Part shown: positions 17,237-26,842 of the stretch, piece by piece
Numbering within the stretch: the stretch's first letter is position 1
How the letters are laid out: the number at the start of each line of letters is the position of its first letter
Source: a bacterium EF100-94H03 bin56
GTDB lineage: Bacteria; Pseudomonadota; Alphaproteobacteria; SP197
Assembly: GCA_002238685.1 (NCBI GenBank)
Contig: MPMV01000015.1
Coordinates: 17,234-81,233 of the forward strand
Length of the DNA: 64,000 bases
Reading direction: 5' to 3'
Program-made: the position numbers and the translations under genes
The notes under the pieces: model-generated
What the model saw: only the letters and a program-made list of their open reading frames with translations
Database searches by the model: none
Told to the model about the DNA's origin: nothing

Positions 17237-18378
17237 GGCTCTTGGCGTACCAGGCGTTGATGTTCCCTGTGTGCGAAGCGGTCGGTCATGCCGGCGAGAT
17301 AGTCTGCGACAAGGCGCATGCGGTCTGCTTCGTCACACCCATCCAGATGTTCCTTCCATTCGACCGGGAGAAGTCGTGGATCGTCACGGAAGGCTGAAAA
17401 CAGTTCGCCAAGTAAGCTTCCGGCCTCCCTGGTCTGATCTCGCAACCGTTCGTGGCAGTACATATTTGTGTAGAGCCACGCCTTCAAGCCCGCCGCCGAA
17501 TCTGCGAAGGCCTCGCTGAAACCGATGACCGGCTCGTCGTGCCAACGGACATCATCGGCCGACTGCGGGCGAGCCCCGGCCAGAGTGGCGCGCGATGTCT
17601 CGATCAGATCCCGAACCTGGGCATCGATGATCTTTCTCATGGTTTCATGGATCTTGCGCACGAGGGGCGCATCGGGCCAGCACTCCGCGACCTCCCTGAT
17701 CGCCGCCGCGGCAACCGGCACGCCGGCGAGGTCATCCAGCGAGAACAGGCCCATTCTCAGGCCATCGTCGAGATCATGGCCGTTGTAGGCAATGTCGTCG
17801 GCCAGCGAGGCGACCTGGGCCTCCACGCCGGGGAATGAATCGACCTCGAGATCCTGCACGCGGTTGTAGTGCGCAATTGCCGGCGGTAACTCCGACAATA
17901 GCGGGCCATTGTGCTTGACCACGCCCTCGAGGGTTTCCCAGGTCAGGTTGAGGCCGTCGAAGGCGGCATAGGGAGATTCCAGCCGCGTGAGGATGCGGAA
18001 TGTCTGGATGTTGTGGCTGAAACCTCCCCACGACGCCATGGCCTCATCGAGAACCTTCTCGCCGATGTGGCCGAACGGGGTGTGACCGAGATCGTGGGCA
18101 AGCGCGATCGACTCGGCAAGATCCTCGTCGACAGCCAGACAGCGGGCGATGGTCCGGGCAATCTGCGCCACCTCGAGGGAATGGGTCATGCGAGTGCGGT
18201 GATGGTCGCCGTGGACCGTGGCGAAGACCTGTGTCTTGTGCATCAGACGACGGAACGCCCTGCTGTGAAGGATGCGGTCACGATCTCGCTGGTAATCGCT
18301 GCGATAGCAGGACGGCCGTTCGGCGAAACGACGGCCACGGCTCGTCCCCTGGTGTGCGGCATAGGGTGCTGGCGTCAT
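17233..18378 (-). CDS. dgt: Deoxyguanosinetriphosphate triphosphohydrolase-like protein
   Basis: 381 residues, the short dGTPase-like type. RDRILHSRAFRRLMHKTQVF at the N-terminus, RMTHSLEVAQIAR (metal His) and AHDLGHTPFGHIGE (HD motif) are the family's hallmarks. These HD-domain enzymes cleave dNTPs to nucleoside and triphosphate. It overlaps argS by 4 bp and is divergent from erpA with about 90 bp between. Confidence 0.94.
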   Translation of the reverse strand: MTPAPYAAHQGTSRGRRFAERPSCYRSDYQRDRDRILHSRAFRRLMHKTQVFATVHGDHHRTRMTHSLEVAQIARTIARCLAVDEDLAESIALAHDLGHTPFGHIGEKVLDEAMASWGGFSHNIQTFRILTRLESPYAAFDGLNLTWETLEGVVKHNGPLLSELPPAIAHYNRVQDLEVDSFPGVEAQVASLADDIAYNGHDLDDGLRMGLFSLDDLAGVPVAAAAIREVAECWPDAPLVRKIHETMRKIIDAQVRDLIETSRATLAGARPQSADDVRWHDEPVIGFSEAFADSAAGLKAWLYTNMYCHERLRDQTREAGSLLGELFSAFRDDPRLLPVEWKEHLDGCDEADRMRLVADYLAGMTDRFAHREHQRLVRQEP

Positions 18379-18468
18379 GGTGCCCCGTTGTTACTCCATC
18401 GCATGCAGGATTGACAGCAACCAGCGGCGCCACTAGGTATTGATAGAGAACCGGGCAGGATGCGGACG

Positions 18469-18810
18469 ATGGGCGACACCCTTCTCCAGGATGGCATCAA
18501 CGTCTCCGAAGATGCTGCCGCCAGGATCAGCGACATCATGGCTGGAGAGGGCGGCGGTCGTCTGCGGATTGTCGTCACCGGGGGCGGCTGTTCGGGGTTC
18601 CAGTACCATTTCACGGTCGACGAGGGCCCCGAGGAGGGTGATGTCGAATACGGCACGGGCGTTGCGCGAATCGTGATCGACGATATCTCCCTTCGATACC
18701 TTGCCGGTTCCACCCTCCAGTTCGTGAACAGTCTCGAGGGCAGCTACTTCACTCTCGACAACCCCAATGCCACGTCGTCATGCGGCTGTGGCACCTCATT
18801 CGCGATCTGA
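18469..18810 (+). CDS. erpA: Iron-sulfur cluster insertion protein ErpA/HesB family
   Basis: 113 residues from the ATG at 18469, which has a GCAGGA-like ribosome site at the right distance; the ATG 9 bp upstream does not. The three family cysteines are present: GGGCSGFQYHF (first) and SSCGCGTSF (second and third). A-type carriers of this kind pass Fe-S clusters to target enzymes. Divergent from dgt, a classic arrangement in this clade; xthA follows 20 bp downstream. Confidence 0.95.
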   Translation: MGDTLLQDGINVSEDAAARISDIMAGEGGGRLRIVVTGGGCSGFQYHFTVDEGPEEGDVEYGTGVARIVIDDISLRYLAGSTLQFVNSLEGSYFTLDNPNATSSCGCGTSFAI

Positions 18811-18830
18811 CACGTCCGCCTTGCCGGCAC

Positions 18831-19604
18831 ATGAAGATTGCCACCTGGAACGTCAACTCGATCAGGGCAAGGCTGCCCAATGTCCTGAAATGGCTTGAAG
18901 CCCGGCAGCCTGATATCGTCCTGTTGCAGGAACTCAAGACCGTTTCGCAGACCTTCCCCCACGATGCCATCGGCGATCTCGGATACAACTGTGCCGTGGC
19001 CGGGCAAAAGGCGCTGAACGGAGTGGCGGTCCTCTCCAAGTCTCCCATCGACATCGAGACAACCTGCCTCCCGGGCGATCCCGATGACATGGAGGCACGC
19101 TACATCGAGGTCTTCACGTGCGGCCTGAGGGTTGCCTCGATCTACCTCCCCAACGGCAATCCGGCGCCGGGCGACAAGTTTGCCTACAAGCTGGCATGGA
19201 TGCGGCGTCTCGTCGACCACGCCCGCGGTCTCCTTGCCCACGAGGAAGCGGTCGTTCTGGGCGGTGATTACAATGTATGCCCCACTGACGACGATGTGCA
19301 CGATCCCGCTCTATGGGCAGGCGATGCCCTCACCCGCGACGAATCCCGGGCGCTGTTCCGCGAACTCGTGTGGTCAGGCTACACGGAGGCCTATGCCACG
19401 TTGCACGCAACGACGGCGGGCGCGTGGACATTCTGGGACTACCAGCGTGGTGCCTGGCCGAAGGATCATGGTGTCAGGATCGACCACATGCTGCTTTCGC
19501 CCCATGCGGCAGACCGCCTGGTGGCGTGTGACGTCGATCGTGCTCCCCGTGCCTGGCCGAAGGCGTCGGACCACACGCCTGTCTTGTGCGAACTCGATGA
19601 CTGA
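18831..19604 (+). CDS. xthA: Exodeoxyribonuclease III
   Basis: 257 residues from the ATG at 18831 (MKIATWNVNSIRARLPNVL); the open frame upstream overlaps erpA and is not used. The family motifs VLLQELKT (metal Glu), GGDYNVCPTDDDVHDP and PKASDHTPV (SDH, catalytic His) are all present. It is an apurinic/apyrimidinic endonuclease and 3'-5' exonuclease in base-excision repair. It overlaps the next gene by 8 bp. Confidence 0.95.
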   Translation: MKIATWNVNSIRARLPNVLKWLEARQPDIVLLQELKTVSQTFPHDAIGDLGYNCAVAGQKALNGVAVLSKSPIDIETTCLPGDPDDMEARYIEVFTCGLRVASIYLPNGNPAPGDKFAYKLAWMRRLVDHARGLLAHEEAVVLGGDYNVCPTDDDVHDPALWAGDALTRDESRALFRELVWSGYTEAYATLHATTAGAWTFWDYQRGAWPKDHGVRIDHMLLSPHAADRLVACDVDRAPRAWPKASDHTPVLCELDD

Positions 19605-20403
19605 CCACACTTCGGTGCAGGCCCGACCCTGTCTCTGGCCTGGCCAGGAGGGAGCGGGTCGCCATCCCGCGGGGCGCCTGGGCTTCATCCTTCTCAACAC
19701 CGAAGAGACGGCGGACGACGACATCCGGGCGATGGTGCCGCCGGATGTCGGCGTGTTCATCACCAGGGTGCGGCTTGTCGATCCGGTGACGGTGCAGAAC
19801 CTGGCTGCGGTTGCCGGAGACCTGGGCGATGCGGCCCGTCTGCTGCCCGAGAACCTCGACGCCATCGCCTATGTGTGCACGTCAGGCAGTATCGCCGCGG
19901 GAGAGGCTGCCGTGGAGCGCGCCATCAGGACTGCGCAGCCGGAGACCAGGCCCTTGGCGCTTGTCACATGCGTCGTCGATGCCCTGCGCCACCTCGGGAT
20001 CACCCGCGTGGCCGTAGGTACGCCCTATCTCGACGAGGTCAACCGCATGGAGGCGGCGTTCCTTGAAGGTCGCGGTTTCGACGTGCGCTCCATGAGCGGG
20101 CTCGGTATCGCCCGGGGTCGGGACATGACGCGAGTCGAGCCCCGCGATATCACACGCCTCGCCCTCGACGTCTGTACAAGCGATTGTGACGGCATCTTCC
20201 TGTCGTGTACTGCCCTGCGCGCTGTCGAAGTCGTTGATGCGATCGAGGAACAGACCGGCAGACCGGTGGTGACGAGCAATCAGGCACTCGTCTGGCGCAT
20301 GTTGCGGCAGATCGGCGTCCATGAGTCCATCGGGGGTCCGGGCAGGCTCTTTCGCCTGCAGGAACCCGCACAGGCGCCGATCGACATGTCGCGGGCACGC
20401 TGA
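19597..20403 (+). CDS. Aspartate/glutamate racemase-fold protein, maleate isomerase / EutA-like
   Basis: 268 residues. The start is an ATG overlapping the xthA stop by 8 bp. Two cysteine motifs, AYVCTSGSIAAGEAAVE (about residue 92) and IFLSCTALRAVEVV (about residue 207), match the paired catalytic cysteines of the maleate cis-trans isomerase / arylmalonate decarboxylase group that includes the ectoine-use protein EutA. No other ectoine catabolism gene is next to it, so the substrate stays open. Followed after 61 bp by glnE. Confidence 0.8.
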   Translation: MTDHTSVQARPCLWPGQEGAGRHPAGRLGFILLNTEETADDDIRAMVPPDVGVFITRVRLVDPVTVQNLAAVAGDLGDAARLLPENLDAIAYVCTSGSIAAGEAAVERAIRTAQPETRPLALVTCVVDALRHLGITRVAVGTPYLDEVNRMEAAFLEGRGFDVRSMSGLGIARGRDMTRVEPRDITRLALDVCTSDCDGIFLSCTALRAVEVVDAIEEQTGRPVVTSNQALVWRMLRQIGVHESIGGPGRLFRLQEPAQAPIDMSRAR

Positions 20404-20464
20404 TTGACTCAATTGCTGCCAGTCCACAGACTCCCGCACCCTTCCACTGCGAGACGGGTGGCGG

Positions 20465-23400
20465 ATGATTTCCCAGGTCTGGTCCGGACTGAAAGCCCCG
20501 GAGTTGGTTCCCGAGAGCGTCGAGCTTCTCTGGCAGCGCTGGCAAGCGGCGGCCGGACGTATCCGTGATGAGGAGTTGAAAGCGCGGGCTCTCGACCTGC
20601 GCCCCGCCGCCGAAGGAATCCTCGATCCCGTCTTCCGCCACAGCCCCTACCTGTCACGCTGCGTGACGGTTGATCCCGTGTTCGCCATGTCGCTGATCAG
20701 CGACGGCCCGGATGCCGCCTTCGACGTTGCCCTCGCCATGGCGGAACCGGACATCGAAGGAGAAACCGAAAAGGACCTCATGACCCGCCTGAGGCGTGCC
20801 AAGCGGCGTGTCCATCTCACCGCCGGCCTTGCCGATATCTCCTCCCTGTGGTCTCTCGAACAGGTCACAGGCAATCTCTCGCAGTTTGCCGAAACCGCTC
20901 TCAGGACGGCCTGCCGGCACCTGTTGCGGGCGCTGCACGCAAGGGAAAGACTTACCCTCGCCGACCCCATGGATGCGGAAACGGCATGCGGACTCTTCGT
21001 TCTCGGCATGGGCAAGCTCGGGGCGGGCGAACTCAACTACTCCAGCGATATCGATCTCATCATCCTCTTCGATCCCGAGATCGTGCCGACCACCGGGGCC
21101 GAGGATCTGCAGCGGACAATGACGCGTCTTGCCCAGGGCCTGACCCGAATCATCGATGCGCAGACGGCCGACGGCTATGTCTTTCGCACCGACCTCAGAC
21201 TGCGTCCCGACCCGTCGTCGACACCCCCGGCCATCTCCACTGTCTCTGCCGGGACCTACTACCGTGAATCCGCGCGCAACTGGGAACGTGCGGCCATGAT
21301 CAAGGCACGCACCGTGGCCGGCGACACGGCAAGGGGCGAGATCTTTCTCGAGAACCTGCATCCCTTCATCTGGAGACACCACCTGGATTTCGCGGCCATG
21401 CAGGATATCCGGACCATCAAGCAGCAGATCGACTCGTCACGCTCGCGCGACGGCGGAACATTCATGGGACGCAACGTCAAGCTCGGTGGCGGCGGCATCC
21501 GCGAGATCGAGTTCTATGTGCAGGCTCAGCAGCTGATCTGGGGTGGCCGGGAACCCGCCTTGAGGACCAGGGGGACCTGCGAAACGCTCGACATCCTCGT
21601 TGCAGGCGGGCACGTGGCCCACGGTGCGGCCATTGAACTGAAAGAGGCCTACCGCTTTCTGCGCACCCTTGAGCACCGGCTGCAGATGGTTGACGACCGC
21701 CAAACACACAGTCTTCCCGGGACTGCGGAAGGCATCGGGAACATCGCGGCTTTCTCGGGATTTGCCGACGCCGATGCACTGGAGCGCTCGTTTCTCGACG
21801 CCGTGGCCGTTGTCGAAAGGCACTACGCGAATCTCTTTGCGGAAAGGGTGGAGAGCGCCAGGCAGCAACCCATGGATTTCACCGGAGACACTGTGGATGA
21901 CACGACGCGCAAGAGCCTCAGGGCGCTGGGCTACCGCGAGCCCGAACGCGCTGCCGCCACTGTCATTGCATGGAAGACGAAGCCGTACCCGGCACTGCGG
22001 GCTCCGCAAGCAATCGAACACCTGATGCGTCTCGCCCCTTCGGCACTTGCGGTGTTCGCCGGACTGCGCGACTGCGATGGCGTACTGATGAAGTTCGATG
22101 AATTCCTGTCCCGCCTGCCGGCCGGCACATCCTTCCTTTCCCTCGTTTCCGCCCATCCAAATCTCCTGGAACTGCTCGGCGAAATCCTGGGAGTGGCGCC
22201 ATACCTGTCACGCTGGCTGACCCGCAAACCGGCGCTGCTGGACAGTGTACTCGCCCGCGAGTTCACCGACCTTTCCTTCGATGACGAGGATCTCGAAGCG
22301 GAGATTGCGGAAACCGCCCGCCGGGGCCTGGTCCGCCTGTTCTATACCCTGGAACTCGACCGGGACGAGATGGCTTCCCAACTCGCCGAGGCCACCGGCA
22401 GGGCAAGGGACCTCCAGGACGTGCTTGACGAAGTCAGGCGCTGGGCAAACGACAAGGTCTTCCAGATCGGCGTGCACCTGCTCGAGGGCATGCTGACACC
22501 CGTCGAGGCCGCCCGACCGCTCTCCGACATCGCCGACGCCTGCATAGCCGCCCTGCTGCCCGTCGTCGAAATGGAGTTCGAGGCGGACCATGGCCGCATT
22601 CCCGGAGGCTCCTTTGCGATTGTCGCCTTCGGCAAGCTCGGCAGCCGGGAGATGACGGTGAGTTCGGATCTCGATCTCATGTTTCTCTATGACCAGAGTG
22701 GCAGCGAGGCGGTGTCGGATGGCCGCAAGCCGCTCCCGGCCACCCAGTACTATGCGCGCCTGTGCCGCCGCCTGATCACCGCAATCACGGCACCGACCAG
22801 GGAAGGCCGCCTCTATGACGTCGACATGAGACTGCGACCCTCCGGCAAGGCCGGCCCCATAGCCTGTTCCCTCAATTCCTTCGAATCCTATCAGCACGAG
22901 AATGCATGGACATGGGAACACCAGGCTCTCACCAGGGCCCGGGTGGTCGCCGCCAGCGGACAACTTGGCGACGACTTCTCAAGGGTGCGCCATGACGTTC
23001 TGACCCTGGCGCGCAGCCAGGAGGTTCTCGCCGGCGATGTCATCGCCATGCGGGACCGCATTCGTGAGGAAAACCGTGCCCGCGAGGAGACCATCAAGCA
23101 CATGCCGGGAGGGCTTCTCGATGTCGAGTTCATTGCGCAGTACCTGGAACTTCTGCATGCCCGAGACACTCCGGCGATCCTGGCCGGCAACACCATCGGT
23201 GTCTTCGAACGCGCCAGCGACCTCTCCCTCATCGACGCTGACGTCGCCGTCGAACTCGGCGAAACAACGGCGCTCTGGAACAATCTCCAGGGCATGGCGC
23301 GGCTGACCGGGAACGAGGACGGCGTCGCCAGCCTGGCCGACACCGCGCTCATGGAGCGGCTCGGCGGGCAGCTTGTCTCCCATGCCCTCGTCGATTCCAT

Positions 23401-23467
23401 CGATCATGCGGCGAAACAGGCGCGCCTTCGCTTCGCAACGATCCTCGACATCGGCACAAAGACGTGA
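20465..23467 (+). CDS. glnE: Bifunctional glutamine synthetase adenylyltransferase/deadenylase
   Basis: 1000 residues, typical of alphaproteobacterial GlnE. Two nucleotidyltransferase halves are visible: an N-terminal one with LGMGKLGAGELNYSSDIDL (about residue 180, deadenylylation) and a C-terminal one with IVAFGKLGSREMTVSSDLDL (about residue 720, adenylylation), separated by a helical linker. It switches glutamine synthetase off and on in response to PII and glutamine. It stands alone; about 160 bp follow before the STAS gene. Confidence 0.96.
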   Translation: MISQVWSGLKAPELVPESVELLWQRWQAAAGRIRDEELKARALDLRPAAEGILDPVFRHSPYLSRCVTVDPVFAMSLISDGPDAAFDVALAMAEPDIEGETEKDLMTRLRRAKRRVHLTAGLADISSLWSLEQVTGNLSQFAETALRTACRHLLRALHARERLTLADPMDAETACGLFVLGMGKLGAGELNYSSDIDLIILFDPEIVPTTGAEDLQRTMTRLAQGLTRIIDAQTADGYVFRTDLRLRPDPSSTPPAISTVSAGTYYRESARNWERAAMIKARTVAGDTARGEIFLENLHPFIWRHHLDFAAMQDIRTIKQQIDSSRSRDGGTFMGRNVKLGGGGIREIEFYVQAQQLIWGGREPALRTRGTCETLDILVAGGHVAHGAAIELKEAYRFLRTLEHRLQMVDDRQTHSLPGTAEGIGNIAAFSGFADADALERSFLDAVAVVERHYANLFAERVESARQQPMDFTGDTVDDTTRKSLRALGYREPERAAATVIAWKTKPYPALRAPQAIEHLMRLAPSALAVFAGLRDCDGVLMKFDEFLSRLPAGTSFLSLVSAHPNLLELLGEILGVAPYLSRWLTRKPALLDSVLAREFTDLSFDDEDLEAEIAETARRGLVRLFYTLELDRDEMASQLAEATGRARDLQDVLDEVRRWANDKVFQIGVHLLEGMLTPVEAARPLSDIADACIAALLPVVEMEFEADHGRIPGGSFAIVAFGKLGSREMTVSSDLDLMFLYDQSGSEAVSDGRKPLPATQYYARLCRRLITAITAPTREGRLYDVDMRLRPSGKAGPIACSLNSFESYQHENAWTWEHQALTRARVVAASGQLGDDFSRVRHDVLTLARSQEVLAGDVIAMRDRIREENRAREETIKHMPGGLLDVEFIAQYLELLHARDTPAILAGNTIGVFERASDLSLIDADVAVELGETTALWNNLQGMARLTGNEDGVASLADTALMERLGGQLVSHALVDSIDHAAKQARLRFATILDIGTKT

Positions 23468-23630
23468 GCGACAGGCTTGAACAGCAGACAGGGGCGTTCT
23501 AGGTTTCGGGAATACCGGAGGCTGCCGACCGGCAGGAAGTATGCGGCATTCCGTTTGTTGCCCGGGGAATCATCCGATTTCCCGACGTGTACGCCATTCT
23601 AGCGCCAACAGGAGAAAGCGGGTCTCAACT

Positions 23631-23972
23631 ATGGAAGTCAGGACAGAGCGAGAGGACGATGTCCTTGTCACCACCGTCAACGGCCGCATTGACAGCGCCA
23701 CGGTCAGCGAGTTCCAGCACCTGATGGAAAGGGCCATCACCGATGACATCAGGCGGGTCATTGTCGACTTCGGGAATCTGAGTTACATCAACAGCGCTGG
23801 TCTGAGAGCGGTACTCGTAATCACCAAGAACCTGTGGACGCGCAATGCGAAACTGGCGCTCCATTCGCTGCAGCCATCCATTCAGGAAGTTTTTTCCATA
23901 GCCGGATTCGACAAGATCATCCAGGTGTGCGCCGACAAGGCCGAGGCGCTTGACGCCACACAGGAAAAGTAG
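23631..23972 (+). CDS. STAS-domain anti-sigma factor antagonist
   Basis: 113 residues from the ATG at 23631, preceded by CAGGAGAA at a fair distance; the longer open frame upstream is not STAS-like. The STAS core VTTVNGRIDSATVSEF and VDFGNLSYINSAGLRAVLVI is clear. Ser55 in YINSAG aligns with the phosphorylated serine of SpoIIAA/RsbV. In partner switching the dephosphorylated form binds the kinase/anti-sigma protein. It is the first gene of a five-gene signalling operon (23631-29025). Confidence 0.92.
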   Translation: MEVRTEREDDVLVTTVNGRIDSATVSEFQHLMERAITDDIRRVIVDFGNLSYINSAGLRAVLVITKNLWTRNAKLALHSLQPSIQEVFSIAGFDKIIQVCADKAEALDATQEK

Positions 23973-24019
23973 GATCGCCATCACCGGTTACCTCCGGTTA
24001 CACCTCTCATGGGCGCTAC

Positions 24020-25177
24020 ATGACCGAACCCCGCAAGATACTTGTCGTTGACGATGAACCGGACCTCGAGCGCCTGATGCTGCAGCGCATGCGCCGTGAG
24101 ATCAGAAGAGGAAAATTCGAGTTCACATTTGCCGGCAATGGTGTTCAGGCTCTCGAGGCGCTCAACAACGATCCCAAGATCGAGATGGTTCTCTCGGATA
24201 TCAACATGCCCGAGATGGATGGCCTGACGCTGCTTGAACAGATTCCCAAGGTCGATCCCAACATCCGTTCGGTGATCGTTTCAGCCTACGGCGACATGAA
24301 GAACATCCGCACCGCGATGAATCGCGGCGCCTTCGACTTCGTGACCAAGCCGCTTGATTTCGATGATCTGAGAGTCACCATCGACCGCACCCTGCGGCAT
24401 CTCACGATGCTTCGCGAAGCGCTGCAGTCTCGCGACAAGCTCGTCGCCCTGGAAAACGAACTCAGCGTCGGACGCTCGATGCAGCAGGCGATCCTTCCGA
24501 CGAGTTTTCCGGAAACGCAGACCTACCAGGTCTTTGCCAACATGGAGCCCGCCCGGGATGTCGGCGGAGATTTCTTCGACATCCTTCACCTGCCTGACGC
24601 CAGGGTCGGCCTGGCCATTGCGGATGTCTCCGGCAAGGGCGTCCCCGCTGCCCTATTCATGATGTCGAGCCGCACCCTTCTCAAGGGCGCAGCTGTTGGC
24701 AGAACCTCGCCAAGCGAAGTGCTGACGGAAGTCAACGAACTGCTGAACGAGAACAACGAGACCTCGATGTTCGTGACGCTCTTCTTTGCAATCTTCGACC
24801 CCGCTTCGGGCCTCCTTACCTTTGCCAATGCGGGTCACAATCCCCCACTCATCGTCCACGCGGATGGAAGCCACACGATGTTCGGCACCTCCACCGGCGT
24901 TGCCCTCGGGGTTGTGCCCGGTATCGAGTACACGCAACAGCAGATCCGGCTGCAACCAGGTGACATGGCCGTCTGCTACACCGACGGCGTTACGGAGGCC
25001 GAAAACGAGAACCAGGACCAGTTCGGCCTGGAACAGCTGACGGCGCTGTTCAGCGAGTCGCCGCCGACAAGTGCCAGGGAAGCCAACGATACCGTGTTCC
25101 GGGCGGTTGAGGCCTTCTCGGGGACCGCTCCGCAGTTTGACGACATCACCTGTCTCACTCTCTACCGTTCGGAGTGA
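24020..25177 (+). CDS. Response-regulator PP2C phosphatase (REC-SpoIIE, RsbU-like)
   Basis: 385 residues. A receiver domain (1-125) has the acidic pair in VVDDEPD, the phospho-acceptor Asp60 in VLSDINMPEMDG and the Lys in FVTKPLDF. A short helix links it to a PP2C_SIG/SpoIIE phosphatase domain (about 170-385) with ARDVGGDFFDILHL, GLAIADVSGKGVPAALFM, FANAGHNPPLI and AVCYTDGVTEAEN, all metal-binding motifs intact. It should dephosphorylate the STAS protein when its receiver is phosphorylated, most plausibly by the histidine kinase three genes on. Confidence 0.94.
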   Translation: MTEPRKILVVDDEPDLERLMLQRMRREIRRGKFEFTFAGNGVQALEALNNDPKIEMVLSDINMPEMDGLTLLEQIPKVDPNIRSVIVSAYGDMKNIRTAMNRGAFDFVTKPLDFDDLRVTIDRTLRHLTMLREALQSRDKLVALENELSVGRSMQQAILPTSFPETQTYQVFANMEPARDVGGDFFDILHLPDARVGLAIADVSGKGVPAALFMMSSRTLLKGAAVGRTSPSEVLTEVNELLNENNETSMFVTLFFAIFDPASGLLTFANAGHNPPLIVHADGSHTMFGTSTGVALGVVPGIEYTQQQIRLQPGDMAVCYTDGVTEAENENQDQFGLEQLTALFSESPPTSAREANDTVFRAVEAFSGTAPQFDDITCLTLYRSE

Positions 25178-25181
25178 TGGT

Positions 25182-25601
25182 GTGACAGCCAGCACGACCC
25201 TGGTCATCAGCACGACCATCGAGGAACTGCAGAAGGTCGAGACCGCCGTGGATGAGGTTTCCGCCGCCGAGGGCTGGCTGCCGGACATCGAATTCAAGAT
25301 CAGGCTGGTCCTCGATGAACTGTGCACCAACGTGGTCAACTACGCCCACAGCGACAACCTCGATCACGACATGACGGTCGTGATCGAATCTGATGATAGC
25401 GAAGTGAGGGTGCGGATCGTTGACGACGGCGATCCCTTCAACCCCCTGGAGGATGCTCCGAAGCCCGACACGGATTCGGCACTGGCAGACCGCAGGGTTG
25501 GCGGGCTTGGCATCCATTTCGTCAAGACGCTCGTGGACGAAGCCCGTTACTGGCGGGACGACAACAAGAATTACGTGGCTCTCTCCAAGCGGAGGAACTG
25601 A
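25182..25601 (+). CDS. RsbW-like serine kinase / anti-sigma ATP-binding protein
   Basis: 139 residues from a GTG at 25182, 4 bp after the phosphatase stop; the upstream part of the open frame lies within the phosphatase gene. GHKL ATPase motifs are present: N-box VLDELCTNVVNYAH, G1 IVDDGDPFNP and GGLGIHFVKTLVDE. This matches RsbW/SpoIIAB-type kinases that phosphorylate the STAS partner. No sigma factor lies nearby, so its target besides the STAS protein is unknown. Its stop overlaps the ATG of the next gene by one base (TGATG). Confidence 0.9.
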   Translation: MTASTTLVISTTIEELQKVETAVDEVSAAEGWLPDIEFKIRLVLDELCTNVVNYAHSDNLDHDMTVVIESDDSEVRVRIVDDGDPFNPLEDAPKPDTDSALADRRVGGLGIHFVKTLVDEARYWRDDNKNYVALSKRRN

Positions 25602-26842
25602 TGCAACGGGCCGTGCAGCCCCGCTTGTGCGCTGCCGTGCTGGTCCTGGCCGCCAGCCTTGCTCATGCCGAGGAAGCCGGAGTCGACAACGATTCCATCA
25701 CGTTCGGACAGTCGGCAGCCTTCAGTGGACCGGCACAGGATCTTGGAATCGGGGTGCGCCGGGGCATCGAACTGGCATTCGCGGAAGCCAATGAGGCGGG
25801 TGGTGTCTTTGGCCGCACTCTCGAACTTGTCTCGCTCGATGATGCCTATGAACCGGAAGCCGCAATCGCCAATACGACGGAACTGATCACACAGGAGAAC
25901 GTGTTTGCCCTGATCGGCGCCGTCGGCACGCCAACTTCAAGGTCCGCCGTCCCAGTGGCCCACGCCGAAAATGTTCCCTATATCGCACCCTTCACGGGTG
26001 CCGCCTTCCTGCGAGACCGCCAGTGGAGCACCGTGATCAACCTGAGGGCGTCCTACTATCAGGAAACCGAGAAGATCGTCGATTTCCTGACCCGGTCACT
26101 GGATATCAACCGTATTGGCGTGTTCTACCAGGACGATTCATTCGGCCAGGCCGGCCTGCGCGGCGTCCAGATCGCTCTCGAGCGCCGCGGTCTCGAGATG
26201 GTCGGGACCGGTGTCTATCCACGCAACACCACGGCGGTCAAGACGGGACTTCTTGATCTGCGATCCGCCAATCCCGATGCGGTCGTACTCGTTGGCGCCT
26301 ATGAGCCGGTGGCCAGTTTCATCACCTGGGCGAAACAGATCGGCTTCGAACCCCATTTCATGACCATCTCGTTCGTCGGCAGCAACGCGCTCATCGAGAA
26401 ACTCGGACCCGCCAGCAACGGCATCTTCGTAACCCAGGTGGTTCCGCCACCGGGCGGCGACGAGGGTGCCGTCATCATCGAAAACGGACTCCTTCGCACT
26501 GTCGGCGACGAAAGTTCAGCCACCAGTCCGCCGATTGTCGGACACTACCGGCAACTTCTGGCGCGGCTGTTTCCGGGGACCCCGCCCAGCTACGTGTCAC
26601 TCGAGGGCTACCTGGCGGGTCGACTGGTCGTCAGTATCCTGGAAGGCTGCGGCGAACCTCCTGATCGCGTCTGCTTCCTCGAGACCATGAACGACGATCG
26701 CGTCATCGATCTTGGGGGATTCTCAATCCGGTTCGGAAACGACAATCAGGGGTCCGACGCGGTCTTCCTGACGGTCGTCGATGATCAGGGCCGCTACCGG
26801 AAGGTCGTCGAGACAGCCGGTGGCGCTGACGGCGGGGAATGA
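25601..26842 (+). CDS. Periplasmic substrate-binding protein, branched-chain amino acid (LivJ/LivK) type
   Basis: 413 residues. A signal peptide (LCAAVLVLAASLAHAEE, cleavage after AHA) precedes SITFGQSAAFSGPAQDLGIG, the start of a type I periplasmic-binding fold, with AEANEAGGVFGRTLELVSLD and ALIGAVGTPTSRSAVPVA typical of the LivK family. No ABC permease or ATPase is nearby. Instead the gene is coupled on both sides (1-bp overlap with the RsbW-like gene, 4-bp ATGA overlap with the histidine kinase), so it most likely acts as the external ligand sensor for that kinase. Ligand unknown. Confidence 0.9.
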   Translation: MQRAVQPRLCAAVLVLAASLAHAEEAGVDNDSITFGQSAAFSGPAQDLGIGVRRGIELAFAEANEAGGVFGRTLELVSLDDAYEPEAAIANTTELITQENVFALIGAVGTPTSRSAVPVAHAENVPYIAPFTGAAFLRDRQWSTVINLRASYYQETEKIVDFLTRSLDINRIGVFYQDDSFGQAGLRGVQIALERRGLEMVGTGVYPRNTTAVKTGLLDLRSANPDAVVLVGAYEPVASFITWAKQIGFEPHFMTISFVGSNALIEKLGPASNGIFVTQVVPPPGGDEGAVIIENGLLRTVGDESSATSPPIVGHYRQLLARLFPGTPPSYVSLEGYLAGRLVVSILEGCGEPPDRVCFLETMNDDRVIDLGGFSIRFGNDNQGSDAVFLTVVDDQGRYRKVVETAGGADGGE